This document shows positions 56,767 to 64,000 of a stretch of 64,000 nucleotides of DNA, one piece after another. How positions within the stretch are numbered: position 1 is the first letter of the stretch; every line of letters begins with the position of its first letter. The notes beneath the pieces were generated by a model. It saw only the letters and a program-made list of their open reading frames with translations, was not told where the DNA came from and made no database searches. The DNA is from Gammaproteobacteria bacterium (GTDB taxonomy: Bacteria > Pseudomonadota > Gammaproteobacteria > JAADGQ01). The stretch is from positions 1 to 64,000 of the forward strand of contig JAKITI010000013.1 in the NCBI GenBank assembly GCA_021648145.1, written 5' to 3'. Both the position numbers and the translations under genes were made by a program.

Positions 56767-57942
56767 ATGGAATCTGGGAATAAGCTCAAAGTACTCGCGA
56801 TTGATGACGAACCATTAAATCTGGACATTATAGAAGAAATTCTTGAAGAGCGTTTTGAAATCGCGCAAGCCAACGATGGTGCAGAAGGAATTATGACTGC
56901 AGGGCACTTTAAACCTGACCTGATTCTGCTTGATGTCAATATGCCGGTTATGGATGGTCTTGAAACATGCAGGCGACTCAAGGCGGACGCAGAAACCTCT
57001 CATATTCCTGTTGTTTTTCTTTCCGCCCTGTCGCGTGTAGAAGAGCGTATGGCAGGTTATGCTGCGGGAGCAGATGATTACATTTCCAAGCCTTTTGATG
57101 AGCAAGAGTTATTGGTGAAAATTGAGCTCGCCTTGAGTAGTAAAACGACTAAAGATGAGCTGGAAAAAAGTTCAAATGATGCGATGAGTATGGCGATGAC
57201 CGCAATGTCCACAGCGGGTGAGGTGGGTGCGGTTTTACAGTTTACTCGAAAGAGCTTTCAGTGTGATAACTATAGCAGCCTGGCAAAGCAACTCCTTGAA
57301 ACGTGTGACCAGTATGGTTTGAAGGCGAGTCTGCGTATGAGATCGGGGAATGAAGAACTATTTTTTTCAGGTGAACCTGAAGTCAGTTCATTAGAGCAAA
57401 AAGTATTAAATCAACATGATCAAGGGCGCTTTGTAGACTTCGGTAAACGAACGGTTGTTCATTACAAATATATATCATTGTTAATAAAAAATATGCCTGT
57501 AGAAGATGCGGATAAATATGGCCGCATGAAAGATAACATTGGTCTATTGGCTGAAGCGGCGGATGCTCGTATTGAAGGTTTAATGATGAATTTGAAGCTT
57601 CAAGAACGAGAAGAGATGTTGGGTAAATTGCTCAATACAACGCGTGAAATTTTGAATGATGTTGATCAAGAGTACCGCTCTAATGGTAAAAAGAATGAAG
57701 GAATTATGTCTAACTTGGTGCAGAGGGTTGAATCTTCTTTTATGCATTTAGGGTTGTCGGATGAGCAAGAGCAAGCGCTGCTGGGTATTCTCTCTGGTGC
57801 AGAAAAAGAGTCAATTGCATTGTATGATTCAGGTTTGGATCTTGAAAAACGTATTGAGTTTTTGGTGAATGAGCTGAATGGGGTATCCCAATCTCAGGTA
57901 GAGGTTGCTGTTAAAGAGAAAGCTGAAGCCATACCTTGCTAA
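56767..57942 (+). CDS. Response regulator with unrecognised output region
   Basis: A 391-residue protein. Residues 1-125 are a complete receiver domain: DD at 13-14, phosphoacceptor Asp56 in LLDVNMP, Ser86, and Lys108 in SKPF. The rest has no helix-turn-helix, GGDEF, EAL, HD-GYP or CheB motif. It contains QCDNYSSLAKQLLETCDQYG and long helical stretches that may be sensory or coiled coil. The histidine kinase gene starts at the stop codon (TAATG overlap), so the pair is one operon. The output may act by protein-protein contact. Confidence 0.85.
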   Translation: MESGNKLKVLAIDDEPLNLDIIEEILEERFEIAQANDGAEGIMTAGHFKPDLILLDVNMPVMDGLETCRRLKADAETSHIPVVFLSALSRVEERMAGYAAGADDYISKPFDEQELLVKIELALSSKTTKDELEKSSNDAMSMAMTAMSTAGEVGAVLQFTRKSFQCDNYSSLAKQLLETCDQYGLKASLRMRSGNEELFFSGEPEVSSLEQKVLNQHDQGRFVDFGKRTVVHYKYISLLIKNMPVEDADKYGRMKDNIGLLAEAADARIEGLMMNLKLQEREEMLGKLLNTTREILNDVDQEYRSNGKKNEGIMSNLVQRVESSFMHLGLSDEQEQALLGILSGAEKESIALYDSGLDLEKRIEFLVNELNGVSQSQVEVAVKEKAEAIPC

Positions 57943-59456
57943 TGAAGTCACTCCTTTTTAACAGGTTTTTAAAGTCTGATTTACCCGAGGGGGTACGCCA
58001 GGAAGTGACACTTCGTGGTGCTCATGATATGGGGCAGCGCACAGGCATCATTGCTTTTGCCTACCCTTTTGTGGTGTCTTTAACACTATTGAGCAGTGAA
58101 ATCAGAAATATTTTTGGCTCTTTGAGTTCAATTATATTGCTACTATTAATTGCCAGTGGGTTTCGTTTCTATTTTGGCGCATGTTTAAAAAAATCTAAAT
58201 TCGCTGATATGGATTGCTATCTTCGATATTATGCAATTTCCAGCCTGGCCGGAGCCTTTTTTTTAGGGATGTATGCTGCTGTTGTGGGCTGGATGGTGGA
58301 GTATTCAGTCATCAGCTTTATGATGATTATTATTGTTGCGGGCATGACAGGTGGGGCAGTGAGCACCATGAACCAATATTTCAGACTATGGATTGGTTTT
58401 TTAGTAATGGCTTGGTCTCCTATCGTAATAGGTTGCATCTTTAGTGAAATAACAGGCTATCAGGCTCATGGCTATTTGTTGGCTGGTATGAGCGCTTCCT
58501 ATGCTGCTTTTATGGTGGTTGTTGGAAAGCAGGTTGCAGTTGAATATTGGCAAGGGCAACTGAGTCTAATTGAAGTTGAACAACAAAGTGCCCAGCTTGA
58601 ACAAGCCAATAAAAAGCTGATTGAACAAGAGGATGAAATTCGACAGCATCGAGATCACTTACAAGATGCTGTGGATGCACAGACACACGATTTAATATTG
58701 GCAAAAAATGAGGCTGAAAAAGCGAACCAGGCCAAATCAATGTTTTTGGCCAATATCTCCCATGAACTCCGAACTCCAATGCACGCGATTATCAGCTTTT
58801 CAAGTTTTGGTGTAAAAAGAATTAAAACGGCACCTCCTGAAAAATTGCTTGGCTATTTTGAAAAAATACATACAAGCGGTGAGCGTCTCTTGAAGTTACT
58901 TAATGATTTGCTGGATCTTTCCAAGCTGGAAGCAAAGTGCATGGAACTAAATATGGAACTGGGTCACTTTAAGGCGATGTTTCAGGGCTGTTTAAATGAA
59001 TTTGAAGCAAAGCTTGAAGAGCGAAACCAGAGTGTTGAAATCGTTCGTTTTGATTTTGATAAAAAAATTGAATTTGACTCAATACGAATATCTCAGGTGG
59101 TAACTAACCTGTTATCCAATGCAATTAAATTTACCCCAAAAGGAAAAAATATTTCGATTTCAGTTTTTGAAGATCACATGCAAAAGGGACGCAGGAAAAC
59201 AGATGTCGGCACTGTTGAAGCACTTCATTTTATAATCAGTGATCAAGGTATTGGGATTCCTGAAGACGAGTTAAAGGTTGTTTTTGATAAATTTATACAA
59301 AGCAGCAAAACAAAAACAGGCACCAGCGGAACAGGATTAGGTTTGTCGATAAGCCAGGAAATTATTGAAGGCCACCAAGGGCGCATCTGGGCAGAGCACG
59401 GTCAATCAGGTGGAGCAGAGTTTCATTTTTTAATTCCTGTAGTGTATTCCAATTAA
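57942..59456 (+). CDS. Membrane sensor histidine kinase
   Basis: A 504-residue kinase with about six N-terminal membrane helices, then a coiled coil (QQSAQLEQANKKLIEQEDEI). The HisKA domain carries the phospho-His in LANISHELRTPMHAI, and the HATPase domain has N-box VVTNLLSNAIKF, DQGIGIPEDEL and GTGLGLSI. No receiver domain is fused. The ATG at 57942 overlaps the response-regulator stop, which suggests translational coupling. The signal is unknown. Confidence 0.9.
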   Translation: MKSLLFNRFLKSDLPEGVRQEVTLRGAHDMGQRTGIIAFAYPFVVSLTLLSSEIRNIFGSLSSIILLLLIASGFRFYFGACLKKSKFADMDCYLRYYAISSLAGAFFLGMYAAVVGWMVEYSVISFMMIIIVAGMTGGAVSTMNQYFRLWIGFLVMAWSPIVIGCIFSEITGYQAHGYLLAGMSASYAAFMVVVGKQVAVEYWQGQLSLIEVEQQSAQLEQANKKLIEQEDEIRQHRDHLQDAVDAQTHDLILAKNEAEKANQAKSMFLANISHELRTPMHAIISFSSFGVKRIKTAPPEKLLGYFEKIHTSGERLLKLLNDLLDLSKLEAKCMELNMELGHFKAMFQGCLNEFEAKLEERNQSVEIVRFDFDKKIEFDSIRISQVVTNLLSNAIKFTPKGKNISISVFEDHMQKGRRKTDVGTVEALHFIISDQGIGIPEDELKVVFDKFIQSSKTKTGTSGTGLGLSISQEIIEGHQGRIWAEHGQSGGAEFHFLIPVVYSN

Positions 59457-59572
59457 CCTTATGACAAAATTAACAAACACGAGAGATTAATTGATCGTGA
59501 CTGATTTTTTCAGGATAAAGATGTAACATAGCAGGTATACTCAACAACGCCCTTTGTGGAGCTAATCTGGCT

Positions 59573-61387
59573 ATGAGTGAAAATGTGATAACACCTGAAG
59601 TTGCACCGACTATTCCTCTTCTGTTTTATGAACGCGTAAAACAGACACCTGATTCGATTGCCTATCGTGAATACGATATCGCAGCACAAGAATGGCATGA
59701 TAGCAGTTGGGCTGAAATGGCTACTGAGGTGGCTCGTTGGCAAACTGCTTTGGCAGCAGAAGGCTACCAGACTGGCGATCGTGTGGGCATGATGGTTAAA
59801 AACTCTCGTGCATGGGTCGTATTTGATCAGGCAGCTATGGGCTTGGGTCTGGTTACAGTGCCTCTCTATGTGGATGACCGGCCTGGCAACATGGCATACA
59901 TTATTGATCACGCTGATATTAAGTTACTCTTGGTTCAAAACAAAAGGCAGTGGCAACAACTTTTGACGGTTGGTGATGAGATAGACGGGCTATTACGCAT
60001 CGTTAGCCTGGAGTCTATTACAGAAGATGATCACCCGAATGATCCACGCCTGGAATCAATTGATGACTGGGTCTTTGGTCATCAAGGTACGTTGCAAACT
60101 AAAGTGACAGATCCTGATGCATTAGCCAGCATTGTTTATACTTCCGGCACAACAGGGCGACCCAAAGGGGTGATGCTCAGTCATAAAAACTTTCTCTATA
60201 ATGCTTGGTTTTCAAGTCAGTGCCAGGATGCAGGCAGAGATGATCTGTTTCTTTCTTTCTTGCCTTTATCTCACTCTTATGAACGCTCAGTGGGTTATTT
60301 TGCGCCTATGATGATTGGTGCTACGGTTGCTTATAACCGTTCTATTCTTAATTTAGCATCTGACTTATTAGCTGTTAAACCAACAATTTTAGTTTCGGTA
60401 CCACGTATCTATGAACGTGTGTACGGTAAGATTCAGGAAGGTTTGAAGGAAAAATCTGCCATTGCACAAAAACTGTTTGCCTTGGCAATCTCCGTGGGTT
60501 GGATTCGTTTTGAATATCAGCAAGGGCGTCGATCCTGGTCACCCAAACTTTTGCTGTGGCCTGTTCTAAATAAATTAGTGGCATCAAAAATTCGGGAAAA
60601 ACTGGGAGGACGTTTACGTGTGGCTGCCAGTGGTGGCGCAGCACTTTCTCCTGATGTTGCAAAGCTATTTATCAGTTTAGGAATACCACTGGTTCAAGGT
60701 TATGGCTTGACAGAAGCAAGCCCTGCAATTTCAGCGAACCGCTTGAATGACAATATTCCATCAAGTATTGGTACTGTACTTGATGGTGTGGAAGTTCGAG
60801 TGGGTGAAAAGAGCGAATTACAGACACGCAGCCCCTGTGTAATGCAAGGGTATTGGAAAAATGAAACGGCAACACAGGAAACATTTACAGAGGATGGGTG
60901 GTTAAAAACAGGAGATCAAGCACGTATTGATGATGGTGGTCATATCTACATTATCGGGCGTCTCAAAGATATTATTATTTTAGCGAATGGTGAAAAAATA
61001 CCGCCATCTGATATGGAAACGGCATTAATTCTTAATTCATTGTTTGAGCAAGCGTTAGTCATAGGGGAAGGCCGTTCTTATCTGAGTGCATTATTAGTTC
61101 TTAATTTAGATGAATGGAAGGTTTTAGCCGAAGAGCTAGATGTTGACCCTGAAAGTTCCGAATCTCTGAAAAATAAATTCGTGGAAAAGCGAGTGCTTTT
61201 AAATGTTCGCAATGCCTTGAAAAATTTTCCGGGTTATGCGCGAATTCGTCAAATTTCACTCTATTTATCGCCATGGACTGTAGAAGATGGTTTGATGACA
61301 CCGACCTTCAAATTGAAACGTCAAAAAATGATTGAACGCTATGGCGATGATATTGAAAGCATGTATCAAAAGGACTCACAATTATGA
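59573..61387 (+). CDS. Long-chain acyl-CoA synthetase (AMP-forming)
   Basis: A 604-residue AMP-binding enzyme. The P-loop is YTSGTTGRPKGVMLSH, the A5 motif GYGLTEASPAIS, and A7/A8 read GWLKTGDQARID and IIGRLKDIIILANGEKI. Length and order match bacterial long-chain acyl-CoA ligases. It activates fatty acids to acyl-CoA and so could feed the fadE-fadI-fadJ set elsewhere in the window. The thioesterase gene downstream overlaps by four bases. Confidence 0.93.
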   Translation: MSENVITPEVAPTIPLLFYERVKQTPDSIAYREYDIAAQEWHDSSWAEMATEVARWQTALAAEGYQTGDRVGMMVKNSRAWVVFDQAAMGLGLVTVPLYVDDRPGNMAYIIDHADIKLLLVQNKRQWQQLLTVGDEIDGLLRIVSLESITEDDHPNDPRLESIDDWVFGHQGTLQTKVTDPDALASIVYTSGTTGRPKGVMLSHKNFLYNAWFSSQCQDAGRDDLFLSFLPLSHSYERSVGYFAPMMIGATVAYNRSILNLASDLLAVKPTILVSVPRIYERVYGKIQEGLKEKSAIAQKLFALAISVGWIRFEYQQGRRSWSPKLLLWPVLNKLVASKIREKLGGRLRVAASGGAALSPDVAKLFISLGIPLVQGYGLTEASPAISANRLNDNIPSSIGTVLDGVEVRVGEKSELQTRSPCVMQGYWKNETATQETFTEDGWLKTGDQARIDDGGHIYIIGRLKDIIILANGEKIPPSDMETALILNSLFEQALVIGEGRSYLSALLVLNLDEWKVLAEELDVDPESSESLKNKFVEKRVLLNVRNALKNFPGYARIRQISLYLSPWTVEDGLMTPTFKLKRQKMIERYGDDIESMYQKDSQL

Positions 61388-61779
61388 GCGAGGCGGGCTT
61401 ACCTGTTGGACGCATTCCGATACTACGCGTGCCAGCCATGCCTTCAGAGGTGAATCAGGGCGGCACTATTTTTGGCGGCTGGATTATGTCTCAAGTCGAT
61501 ATTGCGGGTAGCATTCCTGCGCGGATTCGGGCTGCGGGGCCTATTGTTACGCGAGCAGTAACTTCATTTGAATTTAAAAAACCGGTTTTTATCGGTGATT
61601 TGATTAATTGTTATGCCGAGATTCGTAAAGAAGGGGAGACCTCAATTGATGTGTTTGTTGAAGTGTATGCGCAGCGCATCAAAAATGGCGTAGTAGATTG
61701 TGTAAAAGTGACCGAAGCAACCGTAGTCTATGTTGCGATTGATGAGCAACGTCGGCCAAGGAATTTTTCCAAAAAATAA
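61384..61779 (+). CDS. yciA: Hotdog acyl-CoA thioesterase (YciA-like)
   Basis: A 131-residue hotdog-fold thioesterase. NQGGTIFGGWIMSQVDIAGSI carries the catalytic Asp and helix typical of YciA, followed by VTSFEFKKPVFIGDLINCYAEI. It hydrolyses acyl-CoA. The ATGA overlap with the acyl-CoA synthetase suggests the two opposing activities are made together, perhaps controlling free CoA. Confidence 0.9.
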   Translation: MSEAGLPVGRIPILRVPAMPSEVNQGGTIFGGWIMSQVDIAGSIPARIRAAGPIVTRAVTSFEFKKPVFIGDLINCYAEIRKEGETSIDVFVEVYAQRIKNGVVDCVKVTEATVVYVAIDEQRRPRNFSKK

Positions 61780-61785
61780 CTAATT

Positions 61786-61944
61786 AGGGCTTGTCAATAA
61801 ATAACTTGATCGTATTGCGCCGGATATCGTTTTGTATTCAAGGCGCTGAAAGGGGCGCATACTCATTGTATGTAACCCTTTCAGCAACGCCGAAGACAAA
61901 AGGATAGACAAGCAAGATGATCAAGTTATTTATTGACAAGCCCT
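61786..61944. mobile_element. MITE-like palindromic element
   Basis: 26-bp perfect terminal inverted repeats lie at 61786-61811 (starting AGGGCTTGTCAATAAATAAC) and 61919-61944. The interior is also imperfectly self-complementary, with GCTGAAAGGG on one side and CCCTTTCAGC on the other around a short centre, so the whole 159 bp can fold into a hairpin. There is no coding capacity. The same end sequence is present alone at 38771-38792. The parent transposon family was not identified, and a clear target-site duplication was not found. Confidence 0.8.
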
Positions 61945-62018
61945 TAGTGTGCCCGCCCGAAAACTCGGTAAAGTAAAACTCTGAGTCGCAAATCGCTCAT
62001 CATTTAATCTTTTTTTAT

Positions 62019-64000
62019 TTAGCTTGTAGGGCGATGAAAACGTTTAAACCAATAGGCCAGCGCAGGCAGTAAAAAAATCGCCCCCAGCATGTTAACCAGA
62101 AACATAAAGGTGAGCAGGATGCCCATGTCAGCCTGAAATTTAAGCGGTGAGAAGATCCAGGTGGCGACACCGATGGCCAGTGTGATAGCGGTAAAGAGTA
62201 CGCCGCTGCCGGTTTGGCTCAGAGTCATAAAATAGGCGTCGTAGAGTGTTTTTTCTGTGCGTAAAAACTCCCGCAGACGGCTGTAGATGTAGATGCCGTA
62301 ATCGACACCCACGCCGACCCCCAGCGCCACTACCGGCAAGGTGGCGACCTTCAGGCCAATGTCGAGCGTTGCCATCAGGGCGTAGGCCAGCAGCGAGACC
62401 AACGCCAGCGGCAGCATGATGCAGAGCGTGGTGGTGAGGGAGCGGAAGGTGATCAGGCAGAGGGCGATGATGATGCTGAAGAGATAAAGCAGGATGGGGA
62501 ACTGGGCTCGGTCGATCTCTTCGTTGGTGGCGGCCATGACGCCGACATTGCCGGTGGCGAGCAGAAACTGCACATCGTCGCGGTTGTATTCATCGCGATA
62601 GGCCTTCACGGCGCTGACGATTTTGGTGATGGTGGCGGCCTTATGGTCGGTGGTGAAGATCATCACCGGCATCACACTGCAGTCGTTGTTGAGCAGACCG
62701 CTGCTGGTGGGGATATAGGCCACCGACTGCGCCAGCGACGACTCGTTGCGCGGCAGTACCTGCCACTTCAGGCTGCCCTCGTTCCAACCGGCGTTGATGA
62801 CCCTGACAATGCCCGGCATCGCGATCACCGACTGCACGCCTTCAACATTGCGCATGGCCCACTGAAAGTGGTCGATGGTGCTCATGATGTCGTAGTTGAT
62901 GCAGCCCTCTGGCGTGGTCTCCACAATCACCGTCAGCACATCGACACCGATGGAAAACTTGTCGCTGATCACTTCGCTGTCGACGTTGTAGCGCGACTCG
63001 GCGCGCAGCTCCGGCACGCCGCGTTGTAGATCGCCAATTTTGACATCGGTGGCCTTCCAGGCACCGACGACCAGTAGAAGCAGAGAGAAGAGAATAATGC
63101 CGGTGGCCGGTTTCGCCGTGGCTGCTTTTGCCACCACCCGCCAGACGCCATTCATCTGCTCGGCGCGATGGCTCATCTTTTCGCGATGGCCCGGCCGAGG
63201 GGCGATGTACGACAGCAGCACCGGCAACAGCAGCAGGTTGATAAAGATGATCACTGCCACACCAACGCTGGCGGTAATGGCCATCTCCTGAATGATGCGG
63301 ATTTCGATCAGGTAGATGGTGATAAAGCCGATGGTGTCACTGGCCAGGGCAATGGTGCTGGGGATCAGCAGGCGTCTGAAACAGGTGCGCGCCGCCGTCT
63401 CAGCATCGGCCCCCTGGAAGACTTCACTGTTGTGGTTGTTGACCATCTGCACGCCGTGGCTGATGGCGATGGCGAAGATCAGAAAGGGGATCAGTACCGA
63501 CATGGGGTCGATGCCGTAGCCCATCGCTGTTAGCAGTCCCAGTTGCCAGACCACGGCGATAAGGGCGCTGCCCAGCAGCGCCGCCGTGAGGCGGAAGGAG
63601 CGGGTGTTGGCGAAGACCAGCAGGGCAGTGATGAAAAAGGTAAGGGCGAAAAAGAGGATTACCCGCGCCGCGCCGTCGGCGATATCCCCGATTGCCTTGG
63701 CAAAGCCGATGACGTGGATGTTGAGTTCGATATTGAAATCCTGATTCTGATTGAGACCCTGGTACTGGTATTTACCGCGAATGCGCTCCTCCAGCAGTTT
63801 GGCCACCTCAATGTAGTCCAGCGCCTTGCCGGTTTCGGGGTTGAACTCCTGCAACTGTACACTGATGAGGGCACCGCTGAAGTCGTTGGCCACCAAGCGG
63901 CCGACGATACCGGCCTTGAGAATATTCTGCCGCACCTTGGCCAGTCCCTCGGGCGTCGCCTCAAAATCGGCAGGGATGACGTTGCCACCAGCGATGCCAT
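62019..64000 (-). CDS. RND/MMPL-family transporter (partial, 5' end outside window)
   Basis: The frame is open to the right edge, so the start lies outside; a GTG at 63935 is internal. The visible 660 residues hold two groups of membrane helices. Examples are VILFFALTFFITALLVFANT and PFLIFAIAISHGVQMVNNHN in the first, and VVALGVGVGVDYGIYIYSRL in the second, with a periplasmic loop between. This is the MMPL/SSD-type RND layout of lipid or hydrophobic-compound exporters. GC is about 60% with GCC/CTG-rich codons, unlike the rest of the window, suggesting recent transfer. A LolA-like partner is 32 kb away. Confidence 0.88.
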   Translation of the reverse strand, partial: GIAGGNVIPADFEATPEGLAKVRQNILKAGIVGRLVANDFSGALISVQLQEFNPETGKALDYIEVAKLLEERIRGKYQYQGLNQNQDFNIELNIHVIGFAKAIGDIADGAARVILFFALTFFITALLVFANTRSFRLTAALLGSALIAVVWQLGLLTAMGYGIDPMSVLIPFLIFAIAISHGVQMVNNHNSEVFQGADAETAARTCFRRLLIPSTIALASDTIGFITIYLIEIRIIQEMAITASVGVAVIIFINLLLLPVLLSYIAPRPGHREKMSHRAEQMNGVWRVVAKAATAKPATGIILFSLLLLVVGAWKATDVKIGDLQRGVPELRAESRYNVDSEVISDKFSIGVDVLTVIVETTPEGCINYDIMSTIDHFQWAMRNVEGVQSVIAMPGIVRVINAGWNEGSLKWQVLPRNESSLAQSVAYIPTSSGLLNNDCSVMPVMIFTTDHKAATITKIVSAVKAYRDEYNRDDVQFLLATGNVGVMAATNEEIDRAQFPILLYLFSIIIALCLITFRSLTTTLCIMLPLALVSLLAYALMATLDIGLKVATLPVVALGVGVGVDYGIYIYSRLREFLRTEKTLYDAYFMTLSQTGSGVLFTAITLAIGVATWIFSPLKFQADMGILLTFMFLVNMLGAIFLLPALAYWFKRFHRPTS

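Overview
The window looks like a chromosomal segment of a gammaproteobacterium of moderate-to-low GC, roughly 45% by eye. The evidence is the gene sets and their order: uvrA/MFS/ssb, hemC-hemD-hemX-hemY, a class I adenylate cyclase, pdxA-rsmA, fadE/thiolase/fadJ, recC, and a norCB cluster beside a Dnr-like regulator. A FemAB protein of the PEP-CTERM/XrtA-associated type, a CSLREA/Calx-beta adhesin-like protein and NO respiration genes would fit an aquatic or sediment denitrifier, perhaps a sulfur-oxidiser relative. The genus cannot be read from this sequence.

Layout. 1-2451 (minus): two related lipoproteins built from Ig/cadherin-like putative-binding domains; the first is cut by the window edge. 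2619-3659: FemAB-like protein. 3725-12413: housekeeping block with uvrA, a YajR-like MFS transporter, ssb, sucCD and nadE. 12448-17975 (minus): an AP2-like DNA-binding protein and a giant beta-helix/Calx-beta surface protein. 18046-26037 (minus): the heme-pathway operon hemCDXY, a Phd/VapC toxin-antitoxin cassette and cyaA. 26189-27915: pgl and glk. 28139-30003: an orphan secreted protein and a LolA-like protein, each with its own terminator. 30076-31886 (minus): rsmA and pdxA. 32023-38682: a C92-type peptidase followed by a membrane-type beta-oxidation set (fadE, thiolase, fadJ).

38683-44834 is an accessory insert behind fadJ. It holds a three-gene restriction-modification-like system: a methyltransferase-like protein with a SAM-binding motif but no NPPY, an NPPY methyltransferase, and a GIY-YIG/T5orf172 domain fused to an SF2 helicase. 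A DUF433/DUF5615 toxin-antitoxin pair follows. A second, diverged copy of the fadJ 3' end lies on the far side of the system and a repeat of the post-fadJ sequence lies beyond the toxin-antitoxin pair, so the block looks acquired by recombination at the fadJ end. A strong sigma-54-type promoter match precedes the first methyltransferase gene, and an AT-rich cassette spans the end of the second methyltransferase and the start of the nuclease-helicase. This is the best candidate for an incompletely described system in the window.

44835-52422: a porin with its own sigma-54-like promoter, a Dnr/Fnr-like regulator, and the divergent norC-norB-norQ-polyferredoxin-norD cluster. A Dnr box sits upstream of norC and a rho-independent terminator lies inside the cluster. 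52665-56628: a GNAT enzyme, a truncated ParE-like toxin and recC. 56767-59456: a response regulator with an unrecognised output region and a membrane histidine kinase. 59573-61779: an acyl-CoA synthetase and a hotdog thioesterase. 61786-61944: a palindromic MITE-like element, one end of which is also found at 38771. 62019-64000 (minus): a partial RND/MMPL transporter of markedly higher GC than everything else. No tRNA, rRNA, CRISPR array, integrase or intact insertion sequence was recognised.
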